Shown: piece by piece, positions 1 to 10,323 of the stretch
Numbering within the stretch: the first letter of the stretch is position 1
Layout of the letters: each line of letters starts with the position of its first letter
NCBI GenBank assembly: GCA_902573045.1
Contig: CACGIB010000003.1
Location: 1 to 64,000 of the forward strand
Length of the DNA stretch: 64,000 nt
DNA from: an uncultured Prochlorococcus sp.
GTDB taxonomy: Bacteria > Cyanobacteriota > Cyanobacteriia > PCC-6307 > Cyanobiaceae
Direction: 5' to 3'
The notes under the pieces: model-generated
Database searches by the model: none
Seen by the model: only the letters and a program-made list of their open reading frames with translations
What the model was told of the DNA's origin: nothing
Program-made: the position numbers and the translations under genes

Positions 1-709
1 GTCAAAATCTGAACCATTAGAAATTCTTTGACCGTTTAAACTGAATAATTTAGTTTCGAAAGTAATATTATCTTTCACTAGGGAAGCTTTAATCCCCCAG
101 TAACTAGCTTTTTTAAAGGATCTTCTTTCTCTCTCTCTCCTAACAAGAAGTCTTACAGAAACTGATTGAACACGACCAGCAGATAGTCGGGGGGGCTACC
201 TTCTTCCAAAGTAAAGGAGATAATTCATATCCAAAAAGCCTGTCCAAGATTCTTCTTGTTTCTTGAGCCTGAACAAGTTCCATATCAATTTCTCTTGTTT
301 GATCTAAAGCTTTATTAATTGCCTTTTTTGTGATTTCATGAAAAACCATTCTCTTAGTTGGTATTTTAGGCTTAAGTATTTGCAGGAGATGCCAGCTAAT
401 ACTCTCTCCCTCTCTATCTTCATCAGTTGCCAGTAATAGCTGGGTCGCACCTTTCAATGCATCTTTTAACTCTTTAACAACCTTTTTCTTATCTTTTGGA
501 ACTATATAAAGTGGTTCAAAATCTTCTGTTGTATTAACTCCTATCCTTGACCATTTTTCCTTTTTAACCGCAGCAGGTATTTCAGCAGCTCCTTTTGGAA
601 GATCTCTTACATGTCCCATTGAAGCGAGAACTTCATAATTAGGAGGCAAAAACTTTCTTATAGTTTTTGCCTTGGTGGGACTTTCAACAATAACAAGTGT
701 GTGATCCAA
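1..709 (-). CDS. topA: DNA topoisomerase I, N-terminal part, with a frameshift; runs off the window
   Basis: Type IA topoisomerase that relaxes negative supercoils. The Toprim domain opens the protein ([12 protein letters not shown] at residues 7-18; acidic motif DEDREGE at 96-102) and leads into [16 protein letters not shown]. The reading frame then breaks: a run of seven G on the plus strand (189-195, C7 in the gene) gives a frame that ends at base 140. Removing one base restores [23 protein letters not shown], the normal family sequence, and the frame stays open to base 1. The start is the ATG at 709. The gene is divergent from ndhB across a 175-base gap. A sequencing indel is the simplest reading; real slippage or a mutation is possible, but topA is normally essential. 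Confidence 0.9.
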
Positions 710-884
710 GGTTTATTTCAAAAATTGGTGTTTTTGTTCAGTTAGGGCATATTATGATTATTTGAAGCTTTTTCAAGTAATTTCTTCTGAAAATTTCAAA
801 AATCATACCCACAAATTATAATCAAGTTAAGATTAACTCCTAGACCCTTACAATCAAACTTCTAATTTAATCCAATTTAATAAA

Positions 885-2405
885 GTGCCCAACGAAATCT
901 TTACAATTAATTTAAATGCTCAAGCCATTATTCCAGAGGCTTTTATTTTACTAGGTATTGTTGGAACACTTCTTGTAGATTTAGCTGGAGAAAAAACTGC
1001 ATCAAAATGGGCACCAATAATTTGCTATTTGTCAATCGGAAGCTCTCTTGTTAGCTTGGCTTTGCAATGGAGTAATCCGGTAGAAAGCGCATTCCTTGGG
1101 TCCTTTAATTCAGATAATTTGGCAATCGCATTTAGAGCAATAATTTCTTTATCAACCTTGGTATCTTTACTAATAAGTTGGCGGTATACAGAACAAAGTG
1201 GTAGCCCAATTGGCGAGTTTGCTGCAATAGTTCTTTCTGCCACCCTTGGAGCAATGCTTTTATGTGGATCTACTGACCTTATTAGTGTATTTATATCTCT
1301 TGAAACTTTATCTGTAGCAAGCTACTTACTTTCTGGTTACCTCAAGAGAGATCCAAGAAGTTCAGAAGCGGCCTTAAAATACCTCCTTGTTGGATCAGCT
1401 GCTGCTGCTGTCTATTTGTATGGATCCTCTTTTCTGTATGGATTAAGTGGCTCAACAAACTTAGCGACAATAGGTTTAGAGATTATCAATAAGCCATCCT
1501 TCATTACCTCACTAGCACTTGTATTTGTCTTATCAACAGTTGCATTTAAAATTGCTGCTGTTCCCTTTCATCAATGGACTCCAGACGTATATGAAGGTTC
1601 ACCTACTCCTGTAGTAGCTTTTTTATCTGTTGGTTCAAAAACAGCGGGCTTTGCATTTGCAATAAGAATATTAAGCACAACTTTCTCTTCTTTTGACGAA
1701 GAATGGAAACTTTTATTTACCATTTTGGCAATATTGAGTATGGCTCTAGGAAATGTTGTAGCTCTAGCTCAAACCTCAATGAAAAGGATGCTAGCTTACA
1801 GTTCTATTGGACAAGCAGGATTTGTAATGATTGGAATAGTATCTGGCACACAAGATGGTTTATCAGCTGCTGTTTTATATTTGGCTGCCTATCTATTTAT
1901 GAATTTGGGTGCATTTTCTTGTGTAATACTTTTCTCACTAAGAACTGGTTCTGACAGAATTCTTGATTACTCAGGACTTTATCAAAAAGATCCTCTCATT
2001 ACATTAGGTTTAAGCCTTTGTCTTCTATCTCTTGGAGGTTTACCTCCGATGTTGGGATTTTTTGGAAAGATATACTTGTTCTTTGCAGGTTGGGCAAATC
2101 ATCAATATCTACTAGTAATTGTTGGCTTAGTAACTTCAGTTATATCTATTTATTACTACATTTCAGTGATAAAAATGATGGTAGTTAAAGAACCACAGGA
2201 AGCTTCTGAAATAGTTAAATCATATCCTGAAATTAATTGGGGAATTGTAGGATTACCTCCCTTGAGAATTGCACTTTATACTTGCGTGGCGGTAACTGCT
2301 CTTGGAGGAATCCTATCTAATCCTCTTTTTAAATTAGCCAATACTGCAGTTTCAGAAACTCCTTTCTTACAAGATATTATTGCTACAGCAAACAATATGT
2401 CCTAG
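885..2405 (+). CDS. ndhB: NAD(P)H-quinone oxidoreductase subunit 2 (NdhB / NuoN)
   Basis: A proton-pumping membrane subunit of the NDH-1 complex, which serves respiration, cyclic electron flow and CO2 uptake in thylakoids. The 506 residues form about 14 hydrophobic helices. The antiporter-like core is visible in [19 protein letters not shown] (about residues 222-240) and in [14 protein letters not shown]. The start is a GTG giving [10 protein letters not shown], which fits cyanobacterial NdhB; no ATG lies nearby in frame. The length is normal. It is followed 16 bases later by an ABC ATPase gene on the same strand. Confidence 0.97.
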   Translation: MPNEIFTINLNAQAIIPEAFILLGIVGTLLVDLAGEKTASKWAPIICYLSIGSSLVSLALQWSNPVESAFLGSFNSDNLAIAFRAIISLSTLVSLLISWRYTEQSGSPIGEFAAIVLSATLGAMLLCGSTDLISVFISLETLSVASYLLSGYLKRDPRSSEAALKYLLVGSAAAAVYLYGSSFLYGLSGSTNLATIGLEIINKPSFITSLALVFVLSTVAFKIAAVPFHQWTPDVYEGSPTPVVAFLSVGSKTAGFAFAIRILSTTFSSFDEEWKLLFTILAILSMALGNVVALAQTSMKRMLAYSSIGQAGFVMIGIVSGTQDGLSAAVLYLAAYLFMNLGAFSCVILFSLRTGSDRILDYSGLYQKDPLITLGLSLCLLSLGGLPPMLGFFGKIYLFFAGWANHQYLLVIVGLVTSVISIYYYISVIKMMVVKEPQEASEIVKSYPEINWGIVGLPPLRIALYTCVAVTALGGILSNPLFKLANTAVSETPFLQDIIATANNMS

Positions 2406-2421
2406 AAGTATTCTTCAATAA

Positions 2422-3108
2422 ATGTCTAAGAAAGTCGCGAGTTTAGAAAATTTATCTAAAACATATGGGAAAGAGGATCTTACTGTCAAAGCCTTAGACA
2501 GCATAAACTTAGAAATTTATAAAGGTGATTATTTAGCTGTAATGGGGGCAAGTGGCTCAGGCAAAAGTACAGCTATGAATATTATTGGATGTTTAGATAG
2601 ACCATCTGAAGGTATTTATAAATTAAATGGTATTCCTGTTGAGAATTTATCTGATGATGAGCTCGCAGAAATACGCAACCAAAAATTAGGCTTCGTTTTT
2701 CAACAATTTCATCTTCTTTCAGATGCAACTGCTCTTGAAAACGTAATTTTGCCTATGATTTATGCTGGTATTGAGCCTGAGCAAAGATTAGTGCGAGGTA
2801 AGAATGCTCTAAAAAAAGTTGGCCTTTCAGAAAGAATGAATAATCGCCCAAACCAACTATCCGGAGGTCAACAACAACGAGTTGCTATTGCGAGGGCTAT
2901 TATAAATAACCCCGCAATTTTGTTAGCAGACGAACCTACTGGAGCACTAGATTCAAAAACCACTGAAGATGTATTAGATCTTTTTGACAAACTGCATGAA
3001 ACTGGAATAACTATAGTTTTAGTTACGCATGAAGATGAAGTTGCAAATCGCGCAAAAAAAATTGCCAAATTTAAGGATGGAAGAATAGTTGAATTAAAAG
3101 TTAATTAA
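2422..3108 (+). CDS. ABC transporter ATP-binding protein, LolD/MacB/DevA type
   Basis: The ATPase half of an ABC exporter of the MacB/LolD/DevA class, which works with FtsX-like permeases on lipoproteins, glycolipids or peptides. Walker A GASGSGKST is at residues 42-50, the signature LSGGQQQR at 146-153 and Walker B LLADEPTGALD at 167-177; the H-loop is in LVTHEDE. The length of 228 residues is typical. No permease gene is adjacent, so the substrate cannot be told. The stop lies 2 bases from the end of the convergent birA gene. Confidence 0.93.
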   Translation: MSKKVASLENLSKTYGKEDLTVKALDSINLEIYKGDYLAVMGASGSGKSTAMNIIGCLDRPSEGIYKLNGIPVENLSDDELAEIRNQKLGFVFQQFHLLSDATALENVILPMIYAGIEPEQRLVRGKNALKKVGLSERMNNRPNQLSGGQQQRVAIARAIINNPAILLADEPTGALDSKTTEDVLDLFDKLHETGITIVLVTHEDEVANRAKKIAKFKDGRIVELKVN

Positions 3109-3110
3109 AT

Positions 3111-3860
3111 TTAAAACCTTCTAATTACCTTCAGTTGAGTTTCATTTTCAATTCTTAAATTCCCGTTCGAATCAATATCTTTAATTTTCCATGAATCAGG
3201 ACAATAACCACTAGGTAAAAAACTTTTAGTAAGAAACTTATTTGCAGATTTAATCACATATTCTTTTTTCTTGTTACATTGAATTGCATCATAAAAAGCT
3301 TTAAGAACTTTGGCTGTCCAATAATGTTGATTAATATTCTTAGTTTGAAGTACTTTTGATAATGAAATACCTTCTGATGGGGTGTAATTTAAAACATTCA
3401 TGCCAAGTCCTAACCTTGCATAGATAATTTTTTTGCCTCTTGTTATCACCCTTGGTAAAAATCCAATCAACTTTTTTGAACCAAAAAAAATATCATTTGG
3501 CCATTTCAAACAAACATTTATATTCTCTTGTCTAAGCATTTCACATAACTTAATACCTAAAGACAAATTAAATATTTGGGATTCAAATTCTTTTGAAAAT
3601 ATTGGGTAAGCTGCACTTAACCAAATCCCGCCTTTTGGAGAAACCCAAGTTTTTGAATTTTGGCCAACCCCTGAGAACTGTTCTCTTGCGATTATCGCTA
3701 ATGGCTGGTTTTTCTTTATTTCAGAATATTCAAGCAAGTTTGTTAACTCATTTTCGGTACTTTTACATTTTATTTTGTAATGAATTGTCCAGGTTGGATA
3801 TTGACCCTGAATTTTTTTAAAATAAAAAACTGTCCTAGCTGCAGGTCCAATAACTTTCAC
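3111..3860 (-). CDS. birA: Biotin--[acetyl-CoA-carboxylase] ligase, catalytic domain only
   Basis: Attaches biotin to the BCCP subunit of acetyl-CoA carboxylase. The biotinyl-AMP loop appears as GVGQNSKTWVSPKGG (residues 64-78), a variant of GRGRxGRxWxSPxG, and KWPNDIFFGSKKLIGFL follows. At 249 residues it has no N-terminal helix-turn-helix, so it is a monofunctional enzyme and not a repressor. It is divergent from the DUF721 gene. Confidence 0.9.
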   Translation of the reverse strand: MKVIGPAARTVFYFKKIQGQYPTWTIHYKIKCKSTENELTNLLEYSEIKKNQPLAIIAREQFSGVGQNSKTWVSPKGGIWLSAAYPIFSKEFESQIFNLSLGIKLCEMLRQENINVCLKWPNDIFFGSKKLIGFLPRVITRGKKIIYARLGLGMNVLNYTPSEGISLSKVLQTKNINQHYWTAKVLKAFYDAIQCNKKKEYVIKSANKFLTKSFLPSGYCPDSWKIKDIDSNGNLRIENETQLKVIRRF

Positions 3861-3959
3861 AAATTCTTTATTAAAACAACGTGCATCTTTTTAAAGATTA
3901 GATTAACTTTAGTCTTAATAAGTAAATTTTACAAATTGGACAAAAAGTATTTGCCAATA

Positions 3960-4421
3960 GTGAATAGAAGGAATCCACATCCATTAAAAAATTGTCTTGA
4001 TAATTTCAAAAAATCCTGCGGTGACTTAGATCAACTCACTAAAATCAACGAAAACTGGAAAAACTTAATCGGCTTAGAACTTTTTCAAGAATGTAAACCA
4101 TTAAATATTGAAAAAAAAATACTTACTATTGCAGTAAATCATCCACAGTGGCGCCAAGCTTTAATCTATAACAAGCATAAATTAAAAGAGAGAATCGAGA
4201 AAATTGGAATAACTTTGAATGAAATAAAAATAATACAAAATTATGAAATTAAAGATAAAAATATCAAAGCTACTAATGCAAAGATAGTTTGGGCACAGCA
4301 TCCAAGCAGAATTAATCAAAATAATATGTGCATTTGTACTGTTTGTAATTCCCCTACTCCTGAGGGCGAAATCAAAAGATGGGGAAAGTGTTCTTTTTGT
4401 TGGAGAAAAATAAAAAACTAA
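3960..4421 (+). CDS. DUF721 (DciA-like) protein with a C-terminal zinc ribbon
   Basis: A 153-residue protein with the DUF721 pattern: a short helical N-terminus, then LTIAVNHPQWRQALIYNKHKLKERI. DUF721 includes DciA, the loader of the DnaB helicase in many bacteria. The C-terminus carries two Cys pairs (CTVC and CSFC, about 20 residues apart) that look like a zinc ribbon. I chose the GTG at 3960 because the longer open frame would overlap the start of divergent birA and encodes a low-complexity extension. The stop codon sits in a hairpin shared with convergent menG. Confidence 0.75.
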   Translation: MNRRNPHPLKNCLDNFKKSCGDLDQLTKINENWKNLIGLELFQECKPLNIEKKILTIAVNHPQWRQALIYNKHKLKERIEKIGITLNEIKIIQNYEIKDKNIKATNAKIVWAQHPSRINQNNMCICTVCNSPTPEGEIKRWGKCSFCWRKIKN

Positions 4422-4440
4422 ATTCTTTATTTAGTTAAAA
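4412..4440. terminator. Probable bidirectional terminator between DUF721 and menG
   Basis: A perfect 8-bp stem (AACTAAAT at 4416-4423 with ATTTAGTT at 4429-4436) has a 5-base loop and is flanked by A-rich sequence on the left and T/A-rich sequence on the right. It overlaps both stop codons. It is AT-only except for one pair, so its strength is uncertain. Confidence 0.45.
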
Positions 4441-5128
4441 TTAGTATTCCCATTTGCCCCCCCAAAATAGTCATATATTCAGCTTTTTTAAATCCAACTT
4501 CCTTAGCAATATTTATAAGCACATTTTTCTTTGGAAAATTACTAATACTTTTTTCAATATATGCGTACTCTGGACCTAAATTAAAAATCCGCGAAATGTT
4601 TACTACAATTAATCTCAAATAAATTTTCTGAAAAATATTGGATAAAGAATTTCTTGTTGAGTGATTAAAATCCAAAAATCCTGCTCTTCCCTTATCCTTC
4701 AAAAGATCAAAAACTTTTTTTATTCCCCCTTCAACATTATTCAAGTTTCTAAGTCCATATGACATGCAAATCCCATCAAAATTTTTTGAATAATCATTAA
4801 TTTCTAATACATCTTTAATTTCCCACTTAATAAAATTATTTTTTTTAAGATCTGATTTTTTTTTTGCAATATTTAAGATATCCTCTGCACTGTCAATCCC
4901 AGTAATTGAACCCCTTGGACTAACTCTCTCAGAAATTAAGAATGCTAAATCTCCAGTTCCACAGCATAAATCAGCCCAATCTTCACCATTTAAAGGTTCC
5001 AATAAATTAACTAATTTCCTTTTCCATAATCTGTGCAGCCCAAAACTTAATAGATTATTTAAAAAGTCATATTTATAAGAAATTCTATTAAATATATTTT
5101 TGACTTCGATATTTTTTGTGAATTTCAT
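4427..5128 (-). CDS. menG: Demethylphylloquinone / ubiquinone-menaquinone methyltransferase
   Basis: A SAM-dependent C-methyltransferase of the UbiE/MenG family. In cyanobacteria it performs the last methylation of phylloquinone, the photosystem I cofactor. Family signatures visible are YDFLNNLLSFGLHRLWKR near the N-terminus, the SAM motif DLCCGTGDLAF and MSYGLRNL. The 233 residues are normal length. It lies 44 bases downstream of hisF on the same strand. Confidence 0.92.
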   Translation of the reverse strand: MKFTKNIEVKNIFNRISYKYDFLNNLLSFGLHRLWKRKLVNLLEPLNGEDWADLCCGTGDLAFLISERVSPRGSITGIDSAEDILNIAKKKSDLKKNNFIKWEIKDVLEINDYSKNFDGICMSYGLRNLNNVEGGIKKVFDLLKDKGRAGFLDFNHSTRNSLSNIFQKIYLRLIVVNISRIFNLGPEYAYIEKSISNFPKKNVLINIAKEVGFKKAEYMTILGGQMGILILTK

Positions 5129-5172
5129 TTTTAAATTTTTAACTTATTTTTTTTTGGTATTAAATTAAATTT

Positions 5173-5943
5173 TTATTCATATGGTCTAATTGGAAGTTTT
5201 TTTTCGAGAAGGAAAGTCTTTATTTCTCTTAAAGAAAGTTTCTTATCATGAAGTAATGATGCTAAAAGTGCGGCAGATGCCCTGCCTTCATTGAAAACAT
5301 CATAGATATCTTCTAAACAACCTGCTCCTCCTGAAGCAATCAATGGAATATTAACAATATTGGCAACAGATTCAGTCAGATGTAAATCATATCCATTCTG
5401 CGTGCCATCACCATCCATTGAAGTAAGCAAAATTTCACCTGCTCCTAACTCCTCAACTTTCTTTGCCCAACTTAATACATCTATTCCAGTATTTTCTCTC
5501 CCTCCTTTTACATATACCTCCCATTCATCAGTCTTATTAAATTTTCTTTTAGCATCAATTGCTATCACGATACATTGATTACCAAATTCTCTAGAACTTT
5601 TAGAAATTAAATCTGGATTTCTAACAGCAGAAGAATTCAAACTCACTTTGTCCGCTCCAGCTCTTAAAAGATCATTAATTGAAGAAACAGAGTCTATTCC
5701 CCCACCAACTGTAAATGGTATTTTTACTGATTTTGCGGTCCTAGAGACAAGGTCAACTAATGTATTTCTATTTTCTACACTAGCTCTAATATCTAAGAAT
5801 ACTAATTCATCTGCGCCCTCATCAGAATACCTACAAGCCAATTCAACAGGATCGCCTGAGTCTCTCAAGTTAACAAAATTTACACCTTTAACCACTCTGC
5901 CATGGGCGACATCTAAACAAGGAATTAAACGAAGAGCTACCAT
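5173..5943 (-). CDS. hisF: Imidazole glycerol phosphate synthase subunit HisF
   Basis: The cyclase half of the enzyme that forms IGP and AICAR in histidine synthesis; its partner HisH supplies ammonia. The (beta/alpha)8 barrel begins [18 protein letters not shown] with the catalytic Asp. The second catalytic Asp lies in [15 protein letters not shown], and IASGGAG supplies a phosphate site. Its 256 residues are typical. hisH is not nearby. Confidence 0.97.
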   Translation of the reverse strand: MVALRLIPCLDVAHGRVVKGVNFVNLRDSGDPVELACRYSDEGADELVFLDIRASVENRNTLVDLVSRTAKSVKIPFTVGGGIDSVSSINDLLRAGADKVSLNSSAVRNPDLISKSSREFGNQCIVIAIDAKRKFNKTDEWEVYVKGGRENTGIDVLSWAKKVEELGAGEILLTSMDGDGTQNGYDLHLTESVANIVNIPLIASGGAGCLEDIYDVFNEGRASAALLASLLHDKKLSLREIKTFLLEKKLPIRPYE

Positions 5944-6002
5944 TTTAGCAAAAATTGTCCAAATGCTGTTAATCTTTCATAATAGCTTCCATTTTACCTC
6001 TT

Positions 6003-6227
6003 ATGGCTGAAACAAAATTATTACCCAAAATCGGTAGTAAAATCAAAATTAACATTAACAAAGTAAAAGATAGACTACCAGCTAAATTAATCGATCAAAT
6101 ATCCTCGAATCCTAAAGCTGTCATAACAGGCTATAAAATGACAGACGGCAGAAGTATTGGCATAACAGCAAAATTTCAGAATGGTGAGCAAAATTGGTTT
6201 TTCCCAGAAGAAATTGAGAAAGGTTAA
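6003..6227 (+). CDS. DUF2862 small cyanobacterial protein
   Basis: A 74-residue basic protein that I recognise as the cyanobacterial DUF2862 family by VITGYKMTDGRSIGI and the ending NWFFPEEI. It looks like a small beta-rich domain with no membrane segment or signal. It ends 8 bases before chlG and is probably co-transcribed with it. The function is unknown. Confidence 0.75.
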   Translation: MAETKLLPKIGSKIKININKVKDRLPAKLIDQISSNPKAVITGYKMTDGRSIGITAKFQNGEQNWFFPEEIEKG

Positions 6228-6235
6228 AGAGTAAA

Positions 6236-7183
6236 GTGAATGATCCAAAACAACTATTAGGAATTAAGGGCGCCTCTGAAACATCAAGTATATGGAAACT
6301 CCGTATACAGTTAATGAAACCCATAACGTGGATCCCTTTGATATGGGGAGTTATTTGTGGAGCAGCTGCAAGTGGGAATTTTGAATGGACATTTAGTAAT
6401 GTTCTAGCTTCATTAGCATGTATGTTGATGAGTGGACCACTTCTGGCTGGTTATACCCAAACCATAAATGATTTTTTTGATAAAGAAATTGATGCAATTA
6501 ATGAACCAAATAGACCAATTCCTTCTGGCAAAATTTCAATTAAAGATGTAAAAATACAAATCTGGGTATTACTTATAGCTGGTTTAATAGTTGCTTTTCT
6601 ATTAGATTTATATGCTAAGCACAGCTTCCCCTCCGTCTTACTTTTGGCATTAGGAGGTTCCTTTGTTAGTTATATATATTCTGCTCCACCACTCAAATTA
6701 AAACAGAATGGTTGGCTTGGTAATTATGCATTAGGAGCATCTTATATAGCTTTACCTTGGTGGGCAGGACAAGCCTTGTTTGGGAAATTAACAATCGTGA
6801 CGGCGATACTTACACTTGCTTATAGCCTCTCAGGACTTGGAATTGCTGTTATTAATGATTTCAAAAGTGTTGAAGGAGACTCAAAGCTAGGCTTGAATTC
6901 TCTACCAGTAGTATTTGGAATAAAAAATGCAAGTAGAATAAGTGCAGGACTGATTGATATTTTTCAATTAGCAATGGTTATAGTATTAGTCATTATTGGT
7001 CAACATTTAGCCTCTGTAATTTTGGTTTTATTGGTAATTCCACAAATTACATTTCAAGATATGTGGTTACTAAGAGATCCTCTCAAGTTTGATGTCAAAT
7101 ATCAAGCAAGTGCCCAACCGTTCCTTATAACTGGAATGTTAGTTACAGCTTTAGCGATAGGACATAGTTTTTTAGTTGCTTAA
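6236..7183 (+). CDS. chlG: Chlorophyll synthase ChlG
   Basis: A membrane prenyltransferase of the UbiA superfamily that esterifies chlorophyllide with phytyl or geranylgeranyl diphosphate. The first Asp-rich motif is NDFFDKEIDAINEPNRPIPSG and the second is NDFKSVEGDSKLGLNSLP. About eight hydrophobic helices fit a 315-residue protein. The start is a GTG at 6236. The following penicillin-binding protein starts around its stop codon. Confidence 0.95.
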   Translation: MNDPKQLLGIKGASETSSIWKLRIQLMKPITWIPLIWGVICGAAASGNFEWTFSNVLASLACMLMSGPLLAGYTQTINDFFDKEIDAINEPNRPIPSGKISIKDVKIQIWVLLIAGLIVAFLLDLYAKHSFPSVLLLALGGSFVSYIYSAPPLKLKQNGWLGNYALGASYIALPWWAGQALFGKLTIVTAILTLAYSLSGLGIAVINDFKSVEGDSKLGLNSLPVVFGIKNASRISAGLIDIFQLAMVIVLVIIGQHLASVILVLLVIPQITFQDMWLLRDPLKFDVKYQASAQPFLITGMLVTALAIGHSFLVA

Positions 7184-7184
7184 G

Positions 7185-8954
7185 GTGCAAAAGATTAAAT
7201 TCAAATCTTTTGTTTTAATAATTCCAATATTAATTTTTTCTGGAATATCTTTTTATTTTTTTAGTCTAATATTTAGTACCTTAAAATTTGATGTTTCTAA
7301 AAATAAAAAGTCTCGGGAAACCAAATATTCTTATGTAATATCATCTTCTGATAATAAGATATTAAGCAAATTAAGCCGCAAATTTGAAATAGATAATAGT
7401 TATCATAAAATTCCATTTTTTCTTAAACATTCTTTTATATCTTCTGAGGATAAAAGATTTTATAAACATAATGGAATAGATTTAAAAAGTATTTCACGTG
7501 CCCTTATTCAAAATATTAGAAGTGGTTATGTTAAAGAGGGAGGAAGTACGATTACACAACAAGTTGCTAGATTACTTTTTCTAAGTAATGATTTAAGTTT
7601 TCAAAGAAAAATCAAAGAAATATTTATATCACTCATACTTGAATTTAGATATAACAAAAATCAAATTTTAAAATTATATTTAAATAATATTTATCTAGGA
7701 TCAGGAGCATACGGGGTAGACGAGGCTGCCCAAATTTATTTTGGAAAATTTATAGAAGAATTGACATTATCAGAGATCGCATTAATTACAGGATTAGCTC
7801 CAGCTCCATCAATTTATTCACCTTATCAAAATTTAGAACTAGCTATTAAAAATAGAAATAAAGTTCTTGAATCAATGTATGTTGATGGATATATTACTCT
7901 TGCAAATAAGAATAAGGCTATTAAAGAAAAAATAAAGTTAAATTATCAAACAGCTGATAATTTTTTAGATGATAAATTACTAATTAACTTTATTCTTAAG
8001 GAAACAAATAAAAAAATTGGAAGTAAAAATGATTATCAGTTTTTAAGAATTAAATCTTCTATCAACAAAGATTGGCAAGAAAAAGGTCAAAAAATATCAA
8101 GATACGCAGGGCCTAAAGAACTTGAATTTGGTATGTTATCTATCGAATCAAACACAGGACTAATCAGGACAATGATAAACAGCAAAAATCCATCAATTAA
8201 TGAATACAATAGAGTGATTTCATCTGTAAGACCTTTAGGTTCTACTTTTAAAATAATCCCTTATGCCGCTGCATTAATAGAAGGAATAAAATTAAGCGAT
8301 AAATTTGAAGACTTACCAATATGCTGGGAAAGTTATTGCCCAAAAAATTTTTCAGAAGACTATAAAGGATCAATATCTTTGATTGAATCGTTTAAAAGTT
8401 CATCAAATATCGTTCCAATATCAATAACAAAAAAAATCGGCTTAAAAAATATTATTAATTTAGCGAATTCATTTGGACTAGGTTACAAGCAAGAGTTTGA
8501 GGAATTCCCATCATTAGCTATTGGCGCCTACGGAGATAATCTTTTAAACATCACAAATGCATATTCTGCAATAAACAATAATGGGAAGATTCAAAGCCCT
8601 GAAATCATAGAAAAAATAGAATCATTTAAAAAACAAACTATTTGGGAAAATAAATCTATTTCCAAGAAAATATTAGATTTAAAAATAAACAAGAAAATAA
8701 AAAAACTTCTTGAAAAATCTGTTAAAGAAGGCACTTCAAAAGCAGCCTCTATAAAAGGAAAGAAAATTTATGGGAAAACAGGAACATCTGATGGAAATAA
8801 AGATCTCTGGTTTATTGGTTCCATTGATAACCTTACAACAGGGATCTGGATAGGTTATGACGATAACAAGGAATCTGAATTATCTAGTGGGAATGCAGCT
8901 TATTTATGGAAGAAGTTCATATCTGAAATTTATAAAATTCCAATTAAAAAATAA
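7185..8954 (+). CDS. Class A penicillin-binding protein (transglycosylase/transpeptidase)
   Basis: A bifunctional peptidoglycan synthase with an N-terminal signal anchor followed by a GT51 glycosyltransferase domain (SSEDKRFYKHNGID, GGSTITQQVARLLF). The transpeptidase domain follows: GSTFKI is the SxxK active-site motif, SSN the second motif and GKTGTSDGNKDLWFIG the KTG box. At about 590 residues it is short for class A. I prefer the GTG at 7185, one base after the chlG stop, over an overlapping TTG at 7176. Confidence 0.9.
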   Translation: MQKIKFKSFVLIIPILIFSGISFYFFSLIFSTLKFDVSKNKKSRETKYSYVISSSDNKILSKLSRKFEIDNSYHKIPFFLKHSFISSEDKRFYKHNGIDLKSISRALIQNIRSGYVKEGGSTITQQVARLLFLSNDLSFQRKIKEIFISLILEFRYNKNQILKLYLNNIYLGSGAYGVDEAAQIYFGKFIEELTLSEIALITGLAPAPSIYSPYQNLELAIKNRNKVLESMYVDGYITLANKNKAIKEKIKLNYQTADNFLDDKLLINFILKETNKKIGSKNDYQFLRIKSSINKDWQEKGQKISRYAGPKELEFGMLSIESNTGLIRTMINSKNPSINEYNRVISSVRPLGSTFKIIPYAAALIEGIKLSDKFEDLPICWESYCPKNFSEDYKGSISLIESFKSSSNIVPISITKKIGLKNIINLANSFGLGYKQEFEEFPSLAIGAYGDNLLNITNAYSAINNNGKIQSPEIIEKIESFKKQTIWENKSISKKILDLKINKKIKKLLEKSVKEGTSKAASIKGKKIYGKTGTSDGNKDLWFIGSIDNLTTGIWIGYDDNKESELSSGNAAYLWKKFISEIYKIPIKK

Positions 8955-8963
8955 ATTATATTT

Positions 8964-10280
8964 TTAAGATTTATAAGAAATTATTGCAGAATAAAATCCA
9001 TCACCAGGATAATCCAAGCTAGGTAAAATTTGCTTTTGGCTAATCAATTTTAAAGTTTTGTTTTTTTCAATAAATCGTTCAATTAACAGATTATTTTCAT
9101 CGGGACAAATAGTACAAGTTGAATAAACTAAAGTGCCATTTTTTTTCAAAAGAGGGAAAATACTCTCCAAAAGTTTTTCCTGTAATAAAGTTAAAGATTT
9201 TATTTTTTCTTTACTTAAAGACCATCTAGAATCTGGATTCCTGGAAAGAGTTCCAATGCCTGAACATGGAGCATCTAATAAAATTTTATCAAAATAAGAT
9301 ATAAACTTTGGATTTAATTCAATCAAACTCGTAGCATCAGCCTTAAGGGTATTAACAGATTTCAAATTTAACCTTTCTAAATTTGATTGCAGTATTTTCA
9401 ATCTTTTTGCTGATCTATCTACTGCAATGATTTCAGCACTATCATTTGTTAATTCTGCAAGATGGGTAGACTTACTTCCTGGAGCTGCACAAGCATCTAA
9501 AATCTTTTCACCTTCTTTTGGATTTAGGAGAGGTGCTATCCACTGAGAAGATCTATCTTGAATTGTCCAAAGTCCATCACTATATCCTGGTAAATTTTTT
9601 ATAGATCTTGGATTAGATTTTAAAGTAATTCCATTATGTAAATCATTAATAATTTCAGCATCAATTTTATTTTCATGAAGTACTTTTAAAAATTTATCTA
9701 AATTAGTTTTTAATTGGTTGATTCTCAAATCAATTGATGGTTTTTTATTAAATGCCTTAATGATATTTTCACCCTCGCTATTGCCGACCCATTTATAAAG
9801 ATCCTTCACAAGCCATAATGGAAATGATTCAAGATATGAAATTCTTTCTTTTCTATCAGAAGATAATTCCGGAAAGATTTTTTGTTCTAATTTTCTTGAT
9901 GCATTTCTCAATATCGCATTTACAGTTCCCGCTAAACCATTTAAATCTGTTTTTTTAGCTACTTCTACAGTGGTAGAAATAGCAGCAGGAAATGGGATTT
10001 TATCCATTTTCAATAGTTGATACAAACCTATATGTAGAAGCCATCTTAACTTTGGAGGCTGCTTTTTATGAGTAATTTTTGATGTATGATCCGTCCAAAG
10101 ATCAAGAAATTTTCTATATCTTATGCAGCCAAAAGATAATTCCGTAATAAAAGCTATATCAAGAGGATTAAATTGATAATTTTTTAAAACCTTTTCAAGA
10201 GCATGATCAGAAAAATCACCAGAACTAACTTTTAATAAAATTTCCCAAGCTGCCTTTCTTTGTAAATATCCTATGCTCAA
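8964..10280 (-). CDS. rsmB: 16S rRNA m5C967 methyltransferase RsmB
   Basis: Methylates C967 of 16S rRNA. An N-terminal NusB-like helical domain (QRKAAWEILLKV) precedes a Rossmann methyltransferase domain with DACAAPGSKSTHLAEL, DAPCSGIGTLSRNPD (general catalytic Cys) and VYSTCTICPDEN (nucleophilic Cys). Its 438 residues are normal. It is convergent with the penicillin-binding protein gene. Confidence 0.95.
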   Translation of the reverse strand: MSIGYLQRKAAWEILLKVSSGDFSDHALEKVLKNYQFNPLDIAFITELSFGCIRYRKFLDLWTDHTSKITHKKQPPKLRWLLHIGLYQLLKMDKIPFPAAISTTVEVAKKTDLNGLAGTVNAILRNASRKLEQKIFPELSSDRKERISYLESFPLWLVKDLYKWVGNSEGENIIKAFNKKPSIDLRINQLKTNLDKFLKVLHENKIDAEIINDLHNGITLKSNPRSIKNLPGYSDGLWTIQDRSSQWIAPLLNPKEGEKILDACAAPGSKSTHLAELTNDSAEIIAVDRSAKRLKILQSNLERLNLKSVNTLKADATSLIELNPKFISYFDKILLDAPCSGIGTLSRNPDSRWSLSKEKIKSLTLLQEKLLESIFPLLKKNGTLVYSTCTICPDENNLLIERFIEKNKTLKLISQKQILPSLDYPGDGFYSAIISYKS

Positions 10281-10323
10281 AATATAATTAATTTTTTAAA
10301 GATAACTTTAATATACAAAAAAT

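Noticed and set aside
1025..1243. Minus-strand frame inside ndhB, and many similar frames opposite or within real genes (for example 2868-3068, 5360-6010, 27099-27404, 43561-44265)
   Set aside because: They lie wholly within well-supported genes, have poor composition and no independent start signals; they are shadows.
3593..3959. Long plus-strand extension before the DUF721 gene
   Set aside because: It overlaps birA in antisense and encodes low-complexity Phe/Lys/Cys sequence; the GTG at 3960 gives the family N-terminus.
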